Assembly: GCF_020740795.1 (NCBI RefSeq)
Contig: NC_067283.1
Coordinates: forward strand, 45,559,659-45,623,658
DNA: 64,000 nt
DNA from: Apus apus
Lineage: Eukaryota; Chordata; Aves; Apodiformes; Apodidae
Reading direction: 5' to 3'
Shown: positions 46,438 through 58,900 of the stretch, piece after piece
How positions within the stretch are numbered: the stretch's first letter is position 1
How the letters are laid out: each line of letters begins with the position of its first letter
The notes under the pieces: model-generated
What the model saw: only the letters and a program-made list of their open reading frames with translations
What the model was told of the DNA's origin: nothing
The model's database searches: none
Made by a program: the position numbers and the translations under genes

Positions 46438-49400
46438 AGGATGGCTAGAGAACTGCTTGAGCTAGTGACCTGAGCTGTAAGATTGTTCCTTAAATGTGAT
46501 GTAAAAGGCCCTATTGCCTTGCTTCAAAGCGGCACTGGGCTGTCCATGTCATCTCAGTCACTGGAGATGGCTATGCATAATAACACATTTTTCTACGCCG
46601 TGGTTTCCTCCAGCACGTGACAATGCCTCTGTCTCCCCAGCATCTGATATCCTTCGCATGAAATCAGCAGCATCAGAAAAACACGTCGTGACTTTTCAGG
46701 ACTTTGCCAATGTTTATTTTTCCAGGATTAGTGTCTGAAGGCTGGACATTTGGGAAATTCAGTGATATGAATGATTTTGGGGTAGAAAGAGTACCAGTAA
46801 TTCTTTTTAAAAATTTCTGGTTTTTAAAAATAAAAATTTGATACAGGCTGTATCAGTGCTGTGACCAGTCTTCCATAACCGTGAATGACAGGATGCAGGG
46901 AATGCACCTTCATTGTCCTAGATCCGTTTCTTGGAGCAGCTGTCATGGGTCTGGATTTAGCAGATCTCCCACATCTTCTCTGGCTCATTGTTTTGTGGAA
47001 TAAGGACAGCAGCACCATATCCATTTTAATGTGTGACAACTGGATTGACCATAAGGACCTTTGCTTCTCACTCCTCAAGTACCCCTGCCCAGATTTAAAA
47101 CTCCCATAGTATTTAGCCACTGAACTCTTCAGGCCACTATTCAGCCCCTATCACCTTCAGCATAAAAGATGCATCAATGATACAAGTAACAACTGTTAAA
47201 TAAATTAAAGGTGTCAGTACTAAGTTCTTTTTAAAAGGCTTTGCCAGGCTACAGCCCACATGTGTATCAGTATCAGTCCCTTCTAGGCACAGACCAAACC
47301 TGAGTCACAATTATCTTAAGACAAATGGCAATTGTGCTTCAGAGCAGGTCAAGTCTTATGCAAAGTGTCAGCAGCTGCCAGAACAACTCCCCAGCTCCAC
47401 AGCTGGCACCTCTGCCAGCTTTCAAACACACACTTACCAGGGGATTAGGCTCTGTCTGACTTTCCTCATCATCTCTCTCACTCTTTCACCGCCTTTCTTG
47501 TATCCTCCAGACCACACTGAAATTCAACTGACTGTAAACAGGCTGCCTTGATTCTGACTGTGCACTTTCTGTGCCGTTGCTGTTCCCCACTACCTTTCCT
47601 TTTTTAGCCCGGAGCAGTCCATTCCTTCTTTTGATTTTTGCCTGAATCAACAAGCGGCATCTACAATTCACTTCCTCAGGCAGGAGCAAATACCAGCCAG
47701 TGCTAACAGCAATAAACGCTGTGGGCTGCTGCTCAGCCCCGGAGTGACTGCAGCTTTTGTTGAAGGGCACCGTAGGGCTGCTGAGCTTACAACATCTTTC
47801 TTCATCCTTGTAAATTTTAGAAGCTTTTATTTACACCAAACATGTCACCTTCCCCCTAAGGAAAGTATGTGTTAAAAATGGTTTCACAGGGTGTGTTAAA
47901 CTTTTATACAGAAAAAAAAAAAAAAAAAGCAGCAGGACTGTGCTGTGCTGCAGATTTTACTTTAAAGGATCTCTTTCACAGTCCTTCTAGGGGGTTTTGA
48001 ACAGGAGTTTTATGAATTTCTAACAACATATATGTCAGGCAGACACTGGAATTCAAATTATTTTAACTCCAACTGAAGGCCTGTGTTTGAATGTCTGAAT
48101 GCATTCCTTTGTGGCTGAGAATTTTGGAGTCTTAAAACTGCAAAGGCTGTATCTTCATTATAAATATTCTATTTCTTAGTCATTCATGTGTGAAAGGACT
48201 GCCGGAGAGAAAAACCGCACAGAGTGTGGTCTGGGAGGAAGCAGAAATCAGATGCTTTGTTGCAGAAGCACGGAGGTGTAGACCTGAATCTGCTTGCTGA
48301 GCCCAGCACCTCTGCTATGCAGCTAGACCTTCTGTACCAGAAAAGCACAAAACCAAAATGAGTGTTGGTATTGCTTAGCTAGCACTCACACTGCAGTGTG
48401 ATCTATCATGATGCCAGTGGCTTAGCATCTGTTGATTTATTTACTGCCACCTGGGAGATTTTTGTTGGTTGCCTTTTAATCCAGCAGAGTCAGGCGTGCC
48501 CTGGGGCCGGAGGGTTAGTTCAGATCTCTGTCTTTGCCTGGCTGGTTCTTATTTCGACTTCTTTACTGTCAGAATGGCTCATAAATGGCTGGTTTATTGG
48601 ATTACTTAGTTTAATGGCTGTTTAAGAAAAGACATTCTTACACAATGAACTCTCTAATTGTCTTTTTGGAAACCCCTTCTCAAGCATTTGCTAAATACAA
48701 TGAACATTTCCATGTGGATATAACAGCAATGGAGTGTACAAATAAAAATGGTTGAAATGAGACATGTGACTGGCTGTGTTTTATGAAAGTCTGACTGAAT
48801 TTTAGAAACACGATGGCTATTTCCACTTAATGAACCCCTCAGAAAAAAAAAAGACTTTCCAGTTTTATGATCTAGAAACTACAAGAACTAAGAGTAGAGG
48901 CAAAACCACGCTGCTTTCACAGACTGCATGCATTTCTAGCAGCTGACTCATCCCTTTCTTGAATCCCCCCAAGTGTGTCTGAGATGGCTCATGTGTAGGA
49001 AGTAACTTCCATTCAGTTCTGTGCAGAAACAACAGCCAGGACTTTGCTGAAGTCAAAAGAAATATGCCGGCGAGGAAGGAGGATCCTGGCTAAGGCAGGG
49101 CTTGACGAAATCATCTGACCTTTTTCTTGGCATAGCTCTGAAATGTACGTGGAATGTATCAAACCACCCCAGTTCTGGCTACCTGCGGTGCCCAAGGCCG
49201 CTGGCCAGTGCTAAATAAATCCTTTTAAAAATGAACACTCTGTAGTAACATTTTCTTACAACTTAATATGTTAGTTCATGGTACAGTACCCAAACATGAG
49301 ATACAGGAAGCAATGACTGACTGGAGCACACCTAACGTTTGGTGTAGCACATACTCAGTTGTTTAGTCCTGGAATTGTATTTATGCCTCTGCATGTAGTC

Positions 49401-49545
49401 AAGCCAGCTTTCCAATAGGATATATTCCCGAGGCTGACACTAAAAACCTTGCACTTTGTATCATTTACATTATGTTACAATCATTTAGTTCTTCTGCCCT
49501 TCCTCCTCATTCTCCCAGAGAATACAGACAAAAGGCATCTCACTG
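46438..49545. other. LIMD1-LARS2 intergenic region, right part
   Basis: No gene was recognised. It has an A17 run at 47912-47928 and is otherwise unremarkable AT-moderate sequence. Distal parts could belong to a longer LARS2 3' UTR. Confidence 0.55.
47912..47928 (+). repeat. A17 mononucleotide run
   Basis: Seventeen consecutive A, with no attached element recognised. Confidence 0.9.
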
Positions 49546-49563
49546 TGACCCAATAAAAGACAC

Positions 49564-49569
49564 TTTAAT
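49564..49569 (-). promoter_or_regulatory. LARS2: Candidate LARS2 polyadenylation signal (ATTAAA)
   Basis: On the minus strand ATTAAA occurs about 160 bases after the LARS2 stop. It is followed by a T/GT-rich segment (TGTCTTTTATTGGGTC) as expected downstream of a cleavage site. A second ATTAAA lies nearer the stop, at about 49617. The choice is tentative. Confidence 0.35.
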
Positions 49570-49727
49570 TCTGCACATTTCTCCACACTGAAATGAAGAC
49601 TCAGCAGCAACCTGATTTTAATAACATTTCTTCCCCACATGAGATTTAAATAACCATAACTGGTATTTTTTCATTGGTCTGATCTCAAAAGATTCCAGTT
49701 CCATTTCACAGCCCAGCTAAGTTGTTG

Positions 49728-49907
49728 CTACTCTTGCACTAAGAAGTTGATAAGGGCAGTTCTGGGAGACAGAAAGGCCTTTTTAATGGTTCGTCCCTGG
49801 AGATGCTTGACTCCAAGTTCACTTTGAAGAACTAGTTCATGGACTTCTTCAAAATTGCGGGCTGCTTGCTGAGGCACAAAGACTTTCCCACATGCTTTGT
49901 TATTGAT
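49728..49907 (-). CDS. LARS2: LARS2 terminal coding exon
   Basis: It encodes 59 residues, from [14 protein letters not shown] to ALINFLVQE, with the TAG stop at 49730-49728. The acceptor is TTTCAG. This is the C-terminal tRNA-binding extension of mitochondrial leucyl-tRNA synthetase. Confidence 0.95.
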   Translation of the reverse strand: MNNKACGKVFVPQQAARNFEEVHELVLQSELGVKHLQGRTIKKAFLSPRTALINFLVQE

Positions 49908-52900
49908 CTGAAAAAGTGAGACATGAAAACAAAGACAACAGAAGTTACTAGACTGATTTACACAATTTCATTTCCTGAATCCAATCCATCTCCTGATATG
50001 TGCAGAAATACATGGATCAAACTCTCTTTTCTCCAACACCAAACTTTCTAAGTAGAGGATAAAATTCTCCATACCTCCTGCTCCTCTACCACAGAATAGG
50101 AGGATGAAACTCTGGCCCATGATACTCACGGAAAATTGAAGAAGTGGCCATAGGAAGCCTTAGTTTTGAAGAGAGCAAGCAGCATGTGATTACACAGTGC
50201 ATCAATCTTTTAAGTTTAAGAATGTGATAGTTACATGAGAGTGAACATAAGGGTTTGCCAGGTGGGAGTCTTGGCTTGTACATAGTTCTAGGCTGTAAGT
50301 TTGTTTCTTTACAGCTCAGTGATTCCTTACAGAGACTGAAATGCAAGATTTATTAAAACAAAAATATTTGGGGCCAAAAAGGTATCTGAAAGATTCATCA
50401 TCTCTCATTTGCAGAAAAATGGGCTTTAACTCATTCTGTGTTTCATTTGTACTAAACGCGTGAGTCATTAAGCCAACGCGGACCACAAACATGACAACAG
50501 GCAGTAAAGCTTTCCTGTGTGGGGCTGATTCTCAAGAGCAGCTTCCACACTGGTTTTGCATCAGCAGGGCAGAATCATGCAAGTAAAACTGAGTAAGGCC
50601 TTCAGTGGGAACCACCTTAATTTATAAAATGGTCTTATAAATATTTTCTATTACTCAGTAGGAGCAGATAGTGGACAGAGACTAGAGAGCCTTACTGAGT
50701 GCCTTTCTGAGATTAGCATAAAAGTCATTATTACAAAAGCATTCAGATTTATATGGAGTATTTTCAGTGGATTAATGAAAAAAATTCCCATATTTTAGCA
50801 AATTAAATAATTTGAATTTTTAAATCCAGTCCAATTGAATTACTTGCATAAAAATCTGCTACAGGTACTGAAGATCTTTGACCTTTAGACATCGTTGCAA
50901 TGAGTTTTCAATCATCTGAAATGAACATGCATTGCTTCATACAGCTTGGGACATAAAAATCCACACAGTTTGGTTTTCACCTGGCTTTTATCCAAGATAC
51001 ACGTATGTGACGTATCATGAATGAGAGAGACCTACTTCACTTACCTGGTTTGTATTTTATTGAAAATACAATAATCTGTGCAATTCTCAGAGAAAGGAAG
51101 TTGGGACAGATTTTTATGGAACAAGATGTAGACTCAAATGCAGCTGGGATGAGTAATTTCTGGTTTTTTAACTAGACCTGACATCAGTTTGCAGTGATAA
51201 TGCAGGCAGGCTTTTAACTATTCCTTCATGGAGCCATAACACGGTATCATAAAAGACTGGCTATGTTAAAATTTGTCTTTAGCACCTCGTGCAAAGTAAA
51301 TCCCTTGAAAAACATTAAAAAGTTAATTTTTAAAGCTTTCATGAAAAAGAAATACAAGTTCTTTTTGACAGGGCCCTTCAGAGAAGAAATACATTCCGTA
51401 GGAAAAAGAAAATGGTAAAATCCAAATGGATACAGTTTTAGTGAGAATATAAAGCCAGCTTGTGAGCTCGCTGCTAGGACACAGAGCCAGCAGTTCAAAA
51501 CTATGCTTGCTTAGTTAAAATGTCATTCACTGTCCTCCATGATGCAGACTAATATGTCCCAGTGGGTGGATGTTGGCAGGGGAAACTTGCCACAACTAGT
51601 CTATTTGGTGCTGTTCTCAACAGAAAAGCCAAGTGGTCTAAATCAACTTAGTAAATAAATGACTGCTAGTGGTTGTGTTTTCCTAGAAAGGTTGAAAAGC
51701 CTGGGTGACCTGACACTGTTTACCTTCCCACAGCATCTCTCCTGATCTTCCCACAGCATGCTGTAGCTGAGTCTGAAAATCCTATCAAATGGCAGAGTGG
51801 TTAGGATTTCAGCATGTTGGCAGCAGGGCTTTCACTGTATTGTAGGCATCACGATGCAAGGTCAAACATATTAACGGCATTCTTCAAATAGGCATCTCCA
51901 GATTTAAGTCCACACTGTGCCAAACAAGCATCCTATTCACATATTCTTTTAGTCAAGGGGTTAGATTATCAGGAGGACAAATATCTTCTGCTCTGCCTCC
52001 ATCTCTCTCTCCGTATCTCACTAGACCAGTGTAACCCTCAGCAGCTCCAGGTAAAGATGCCAGCACGAGAACCTTGGGTGCTGGCAGTCTTGTTGCCCTG
52101 GAAAGCCACAGCAAACTGCATGAGGCAAAATAAATGAAGTTTGGGTCCTTTTTTCTTCTGAGGAAGGGAGCTGTTGCTTTTTTTCCTTCTTTTTTTGTTT
52201 TCTTTTTTGGTAAACATTGGACATTTTAGATTACTTTGAATGTAGAGGGAGGTAGAGGGAAGTAGAGAGGTTATGAAGGATGAAGTGAAATTACAAAAGA
52301 CTGAAAAATAAGCACCTGGAGCCTGCAGAGCAGAATTTTTAGTTCAACTCAGATATTTTTTTACCATTGATCCATAATCCTTCTGAGAAGTAAAAAGGAA
52401 AATAAATATCTGTGCACTTTTAGGCCTTTCTCATATGCCAAAGCAAGAAAAATTACACCAACTTTTCTTTTTTTTCTATTTTATCAAAACAGCAGTTATA
52501 AGACCACAGCTGCTAGCAGTTCTACATACACCACCTAGAAAATGTGAGGAATGCTAGGCAAAAGTTTGTTCATAAGATGGCATGCACACTACATTCAGGT
52601 CAGATTTTTCATAGCATTAACAATATAAAGCAAGATTTAAAATACTCAACTGTGAAATAATATTGAGAATAACAGATACCATGCATATCCAGTGAACTCA
52701 AATGTCTTTCTTGTAGGCAATCCTTATTGTATTGGCAAGAATGCAGTGAGTTGGTTGCTTTTGTTATTTTGGGTTAAATATGGAAAGACATAACTCCACA
52801 GACAGGAAATAATGAACTATTTTGTGTCAAGAGAAATAAACTCATAATGGCTCAGCAGGCAAATCCCTGGAAGCCTGAGGCAATTTGATGTCTTGAAGAA

Positions 52901-55900
52901 TAGGGTTGTGGCCCAAAGACTCTGTGTGACTCTGCAGCCTTGTGAAAAGACACTGCCTCTTTGCAACTAACCAATTCCTCCCTCTGTTGAGTGTTTCTTG
53001 GTTTAATGAGGGCAATTTATTTTTACAGCCATACAAAAACCTACAGTGTCCACAAGACTTTAAAATATTCACATTTCTGATTATTTCTCCCTGCTTCTCC
53101 ATATTTCCGTTTTGCCATACTCCTACAGGAGAAAGCCAGGCAACTGCCCCCTCCCCTGCCCCCAGCTGGCACTATTTTGAAGAATTCCTGCCAGTTTGAA
53201 AAAGGAACTTGTCTCTCTGGTCTTCCATTCACTTACCTGCTCACTTAAACACTAAGGGTGGTGTGTACATACTTCATATTCTTCCATCAATATATGGCTG
53301 AGCACACAAGTGTTGCTCTTATTAGAGGACTTCTACACAAGAACTCTGGCTTTGATAAAGTCACAGAGGAAAAGAAACAAAATAATTCTTCATAATGGTT
53401 GTTTAAAGCAAAATTAATGTTTGTTCTTCTGTTTTCTTTTTTTGAGAAGGAAGTTTCAATGTCAGCAGAAAAATATTAGTGAAATGTTTAGGTATTTTTA
53501 TGTTCAATTGTACAGTCTTAACATTAAGCTCAGAGTTGTCCTTGTACTGCTAAAGTTTTTATTTTAAAGGTAGATTTAATAACGTTTCTTTAACCACAGT
53601 TGCAAAGAATTTTCTACAATTACACAATCTCTCATTTTGACTTCCTCATAAACTGAAGACTGGAATTTAAGATGTTTGCTAGCTGTGCTTGAAGGTGAAG
53701 GCTTATTTCCAGCTTCAGCCAAGTGATTATACCTCAGTGAAAATTTTTGTGGATATGTGACCTTTTTACTGGTATAAATAAATGCTTATCACTGAAAGCA
53801 AGCAAGCAAGCAATAAACCCACAGCGAATATTAGGCTAAGTCTGCTAATAACCCCAGCTGGCACTTGAGTACTTCTCTTCGGTTTGTGAAAAGAAGTCAA
53901 TTGAAAATTTCCTCCTAAAGACATACTGTGTGGCCTCTGCGAAGGATGTACAATGAACGTTAGAAAACTTAGTGTTTTAGCAGCATTCTGTTCAAGTGGA
54001 CTGAGAGAACTATCAAGATATTAAATTCTTTGCAAAGATACTTCGATTAAGGAAATCTACAGCCACACAACTTCCCCTAAATTCAACCAATCTCTTCCCT
54101 CCTTAAAAACCCCAGCTGAACAAAAATAACCCAACTGCCTTACTCCTTCTACTCAAAGGAGCTAACAGAATAAAATACAGATAAAGTGCATTGCTTCTGT
54201 TTCTCTTACACACAAAGACAGCATGCAGCTTCCCATCACCAAATGACATTTCTAGAGGCAGCTCCATCTCATTCCATGTCGAGAACAAAGAAAGTGTTGA
54301 AGTTGAAACATTTTATTTACTGTAAAACATTTAAGTTCAGAATGTCCCCATGGTATGTTAAAGGTTATTCTTGTGTTGAGCAGTGAAAAACACAGGAGTC
54401 CTGCAGACCTAATAGTATGCAACTATGTAATTACAGACTATCATAATGCCTCTGCATTAAGAACTTGAATGCAAGTCGACCAGGAATCAGCCAATGGAAG
54501 AGCTGAGACACTACTCATGGCTCCCACCCCCCTGGCTCCTGGCAGTCCCTCTATGGCCTGCAGTAGCCCTTGCTGCTACTGTGCTCCATCTAATGATTAA
54601 GCTTTATGATGCCTGGGAGCATGCTGAATACAGTCTGGATAACTAGAGATGCAGGAAAAAACAGACAGTAAACTACACTGCATGTGCACACACATGTTGG
54701 AAAATTACAGGTTAACTAAACGCAGTTATACATCCACTCTTCTACTGAACTGCCAGCTCTTTCCCTAGACCACAAAGCTGTCATAACTACAAGAGAAACC
54801 AGAGTGTAGTTTCAACATCAGCAAATATATCTGTTTTTCCTCAACCTCATTCCTGCAAATACACTTTGTTGAAAAGTGCCAGAAGTTCAGCTTGAAGTAG
54901 ACGGGAAACATTGTATGGCAAAAATCACGGCAACTTAACCCAGCTTATGTAAAATGGTATTAAGCAACCACAGCACTATGGGTACCACAAGATATGTCAC
55001 CTAATGATACATTTTTGTACAGGGTCAAGATGATAAATGCACTGTCAGGCAAAAAATCTGAAGGGACCTGTATTTTGATTGTAGTTTTGACTATACAATC
55101 CTTGCCCACAGCTGCTCAGTGGCCAAACCTCCACAGGCACTAATATACAGTCACCCAAAAAGATTTATAATTTAGATCATCTCCCCTCCAGACTTGCTAC
55201 ATTTTTTTAATAAATGTGACCATTTTAATTCCTCAGCACAATTGTAATCGCAGCTTCTGTTCTGAGCCACCTAAGAAGGGAACTGACTTCCACAAGAGCA
55301 GAAATTTGGTCATCCTCTGAGCTTGTAATGCATGAATTGACCACCACTGAAAAGACATGAAAATGCTCTTACCAGAACAGACATCTCCACAACATCTGAT
55401 GGCTGAAGGTACTCAGGGTCTACTTTGGGCCAGGACTGATGCAGCACATCAACATCCCACTGATGATGAGAACAAAGTTTATTCTGTGTATGTGCCAAAC
55501 CTGGAAAGTAAAAACAGCCAAACATTCAGCTGTACTGTAACCAGAACATTCAGTCTTTGGAATTTGTTTCATAAATAAGATCAGCATAAAGCTGCCTTTA
55601 AAAGCAAGTCCTTTAGGAGGAAATAACATTGTTTAGATTAGCATACAGCACATTATAAACAGAAAGATATAAATCTTTGAAACGCTTGCTTTATACCATG
55701 TGTAGGGATGCTAACATGAAGCTGTGGGTGGATTTTAGATTTGGATTAGCACTCCCAAACTGCCACTGTTTATTATTTTAAATTGTAATGCTGCAACAAA
55801 AGCTGACCTCTACTTCTAGAAGTCAGTCATAATACCACAGTTTTTTACAGTAACACGACCAGTTCAAATAAAATTTTACTAACGACTCAATCAAAATGAT

Positions 55901-58900
55901 ACACAACTATGGCTTATTCTTTTACCCTCTGTAATATTCTGGGTGGTTTCTGAATTTGCGAGTCAAGCTGTTTACAAGATTTTCTTGTCTTTTGTGAAGT
56001 ATCTATTTTCTCACAAATTAAAGGTGTTACATGCACAGCCTGCTTTCCTTCCTATGATACGTACATTCGGAAACACTTTATCAATTGATTTTCTTTTTTA
56101 AAAACTCCTAAAATGGCTATAAATTACCTCATTTTATTAAATAGACTTTGCTCTCCACAAGAAAATGAATTCCTGATTTCTTTAACTAACAGGAAAATAG
56201 GATGCAATTCATTCTGAAGCTGCATTCTTTGACTGAATAAAAGCTTCTAAGTGGGATTTATGTTGCTGTTTACTCCAGCTGTATGACAAAATAAAAAGAT
56301 TTCACTTAACAAGGGGCTGTCAAATATGATCAATATTGATGATGAGTGCTCTTGTGATTCTCACAAAGCCAGAGGATTTTTAAATTAAAAACATTGTCTC
56401 TGTATGAATAAGGATACAGACTGAAACTTTTTATAAGCACATGCTTCATCCAGATCTGCAAAATGAATCTGAAATCTCATCTGGTTTAGGGGAACTCCAG
56501 CAAAAGCATGAAGAAAACCCACTGACACAAGAGTCATGGTTGAGACTGAGGTTCCTGAAGCTGTTCAAAACACAGCACAGTGGCAGACACGGGATCAAAG
56601 TCCAGCCATGCATCATGCATACATGAATTCACCTAGCTGGATTGTTTAGATGAATACAGTGACTAACAGCAGAGACATAAAAGATAATGCAACTTCCTCC
56701 AGAAAAATCTGCCAGATTTCTGTCAGCCGTTTTTCAGACAAAGCACTTCAGTAAAACGACACACAGCCATGGGATTTGCTGAGTGATTCAGAAAGGGGCA
56801 GTGAGGTGGACCAGTGGGAGCTATTTCTAATGGCAAGTGAGGACGTGCACATTTCCTAAGAATAACAATTAAGCCGCAGTCTTACTGGGTAAATAATTGA
56901 TTAAAACACTTCAATAGAACTGGTTTTGTGTATTTTTTTCCTCTTGCAACAGTACCTCAGAAATTGAAAGAGCAAATAATAGGAACTTGAGCAGATAAAA
57001 AAAAAGCTTTGCATTGGTGATTCATTATCACACTGACTTTAAAGACAACAGCTGCTAGATTCTTCCCTTTTGGCTTTTGAACACCCAGATGAGCTCATTT
57101 CTTTCCAACTGATCACATGCCTTGTGGCAGAAGCATATATACTGGCCACTCCTTATTTTTCTGTCTAAGTGGATTCTTCAAACTACTTAAAAGACACTTT
57201 CTGGTAGAATTCAAGAGTTCTATCTGTGAAAGTAAAAGCAGGGTCACTTTTGATCCCAGTGGATGCTGTCAGTCCTAATAAAACTACTACTAAAAAAAAA
57301 ATATATATATATATTCAGAAGCAGATAGAGTGTGACTAACACAATGTCTATCTTTTGGTTAATTTTCTTGCTACAAAAATGAGCTATGAGCTCATCTGTT
57401 TTTTTAAAAAACGTGCAAAAGTCAAGAGAAGTAGTTTCAGAAAAAAGAGTTTGACAGGAAACCAAAATGAATGTTTTAGTTACATTGCCTGTTTGGTTTC
57501 TTGCCTTACTTCATATTTTGTGAGCTATAGAATACAGAAAACACAGTAATTAGCTTTTCATTTTCAAAATGATGCATAGACAAAACCAGAAATTTCATCT
57601 CTATGATCCAGAATGAAGATGGTCCACTTGTAGGGACCTAGGCAAAACCCTTCTCCAGCCTTCCCACTTCATTCTGAGATGTTATACAAAAGTGCTATTT
57701 GAGAAGTTAAGAACCAACTATTTCACAAACTTTTAGTGTGCAAACATTTAAAACCTGCTCTACTGTCTTCTTGTACTGGAAAGCACCTAGTGAAGTGCAT
57801 ATTACGAAGCACTGTGCATTCTGCTTTATGTTTTTTGACATCTTTTGCTTTTATGGCCATGGAGTCTTTTGCAGATGTAGGACAGAAAGCCACCTGAGTA
57901 CATTTTTACTTACTGTAAGCCATTTAGTTGTATCTACATATCTGTACATCCATACAGGACAGAACAAGCATAACACTTGTGTTCAATCAGAAGCCCTGAA
58001 CCTGCAATTGGATCTGCTTCAATGGACTTTTACTGACTAGCAAGCTAATACTAAAACAGCGTTTCCCAAACAAGTAACTCGCAGCAATGGAGCCCAACTT
58101 AAAAACACCAAGCAGTGCTAGTGTCACAGTTTTTTCTAACAGGAGGGGCAGTAAAAGGTGACTATGAGGGTGCGTTATCCACATGCTGATCACTTTTTGA
58201 TTTAGCTAACTCAAAACAACAGAAATTTGTGTTAAGTAAAAATCCACCACACTAGCAAACAAGCAGATGAAGATTTAAAAAAGCTCAGAGCAGAAGTGTG
58301 TAAAGGTAAGTGGAGATGCAATTTGGCTCACTATCTTACTGGCCTCTGCAGCCTCTTCCAAGAACAAGATTGTTACTCTGTTACTTTGTTCTTGGTAAAC
58401 TTTTTTACTCTTAAATGAATCTGTTTGTCAGATTCAGGTAAGGCGTGTATACTTCTCTGCAAACCATGGGGAATGTGCCTGTCAATCATATGTGAAATGG
58501 TCTGATACATCAGAGAAATGATAGTAATACTGTAACAGCTGTTCCCAAACAGCTCTGAGAAAACCTGTATTGTACTGCTGTTACAGTGGTACAGAACTGG
58601 GTAAAGTCAGGGAACAACACTGTGTTTACTCAATACAGTACTACTTACACATTCCCTAGTGACAGACTGTGGAGCACCAAGGAGGGTTGTGAAAAGCCTG
58701 GGTTACTAAAAGCTAACTCCAGAATGTCTTTCCAATTCAGCAAACTCCATGTGAATCCTTTTAACCTTCTGAAATTATCTGTGGGGTCTCCAACCCTGGA
58801 GACATTCAAAGCCCATCTGGATGTGTTCCTGTGTAGCCTGCTCTGGGGGATCCTGCTCTAGCAGGGGGGTTGGACTAGATGATCTCCAGAGGTCCCCTCC

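Noticed and set aside
58586-58861. 91-codon plus-strand frame in the LARS2 intron
   Set aside because: Its 3' part is a CR1 3' UTR fragment, which is non-coding in CR1 itself.
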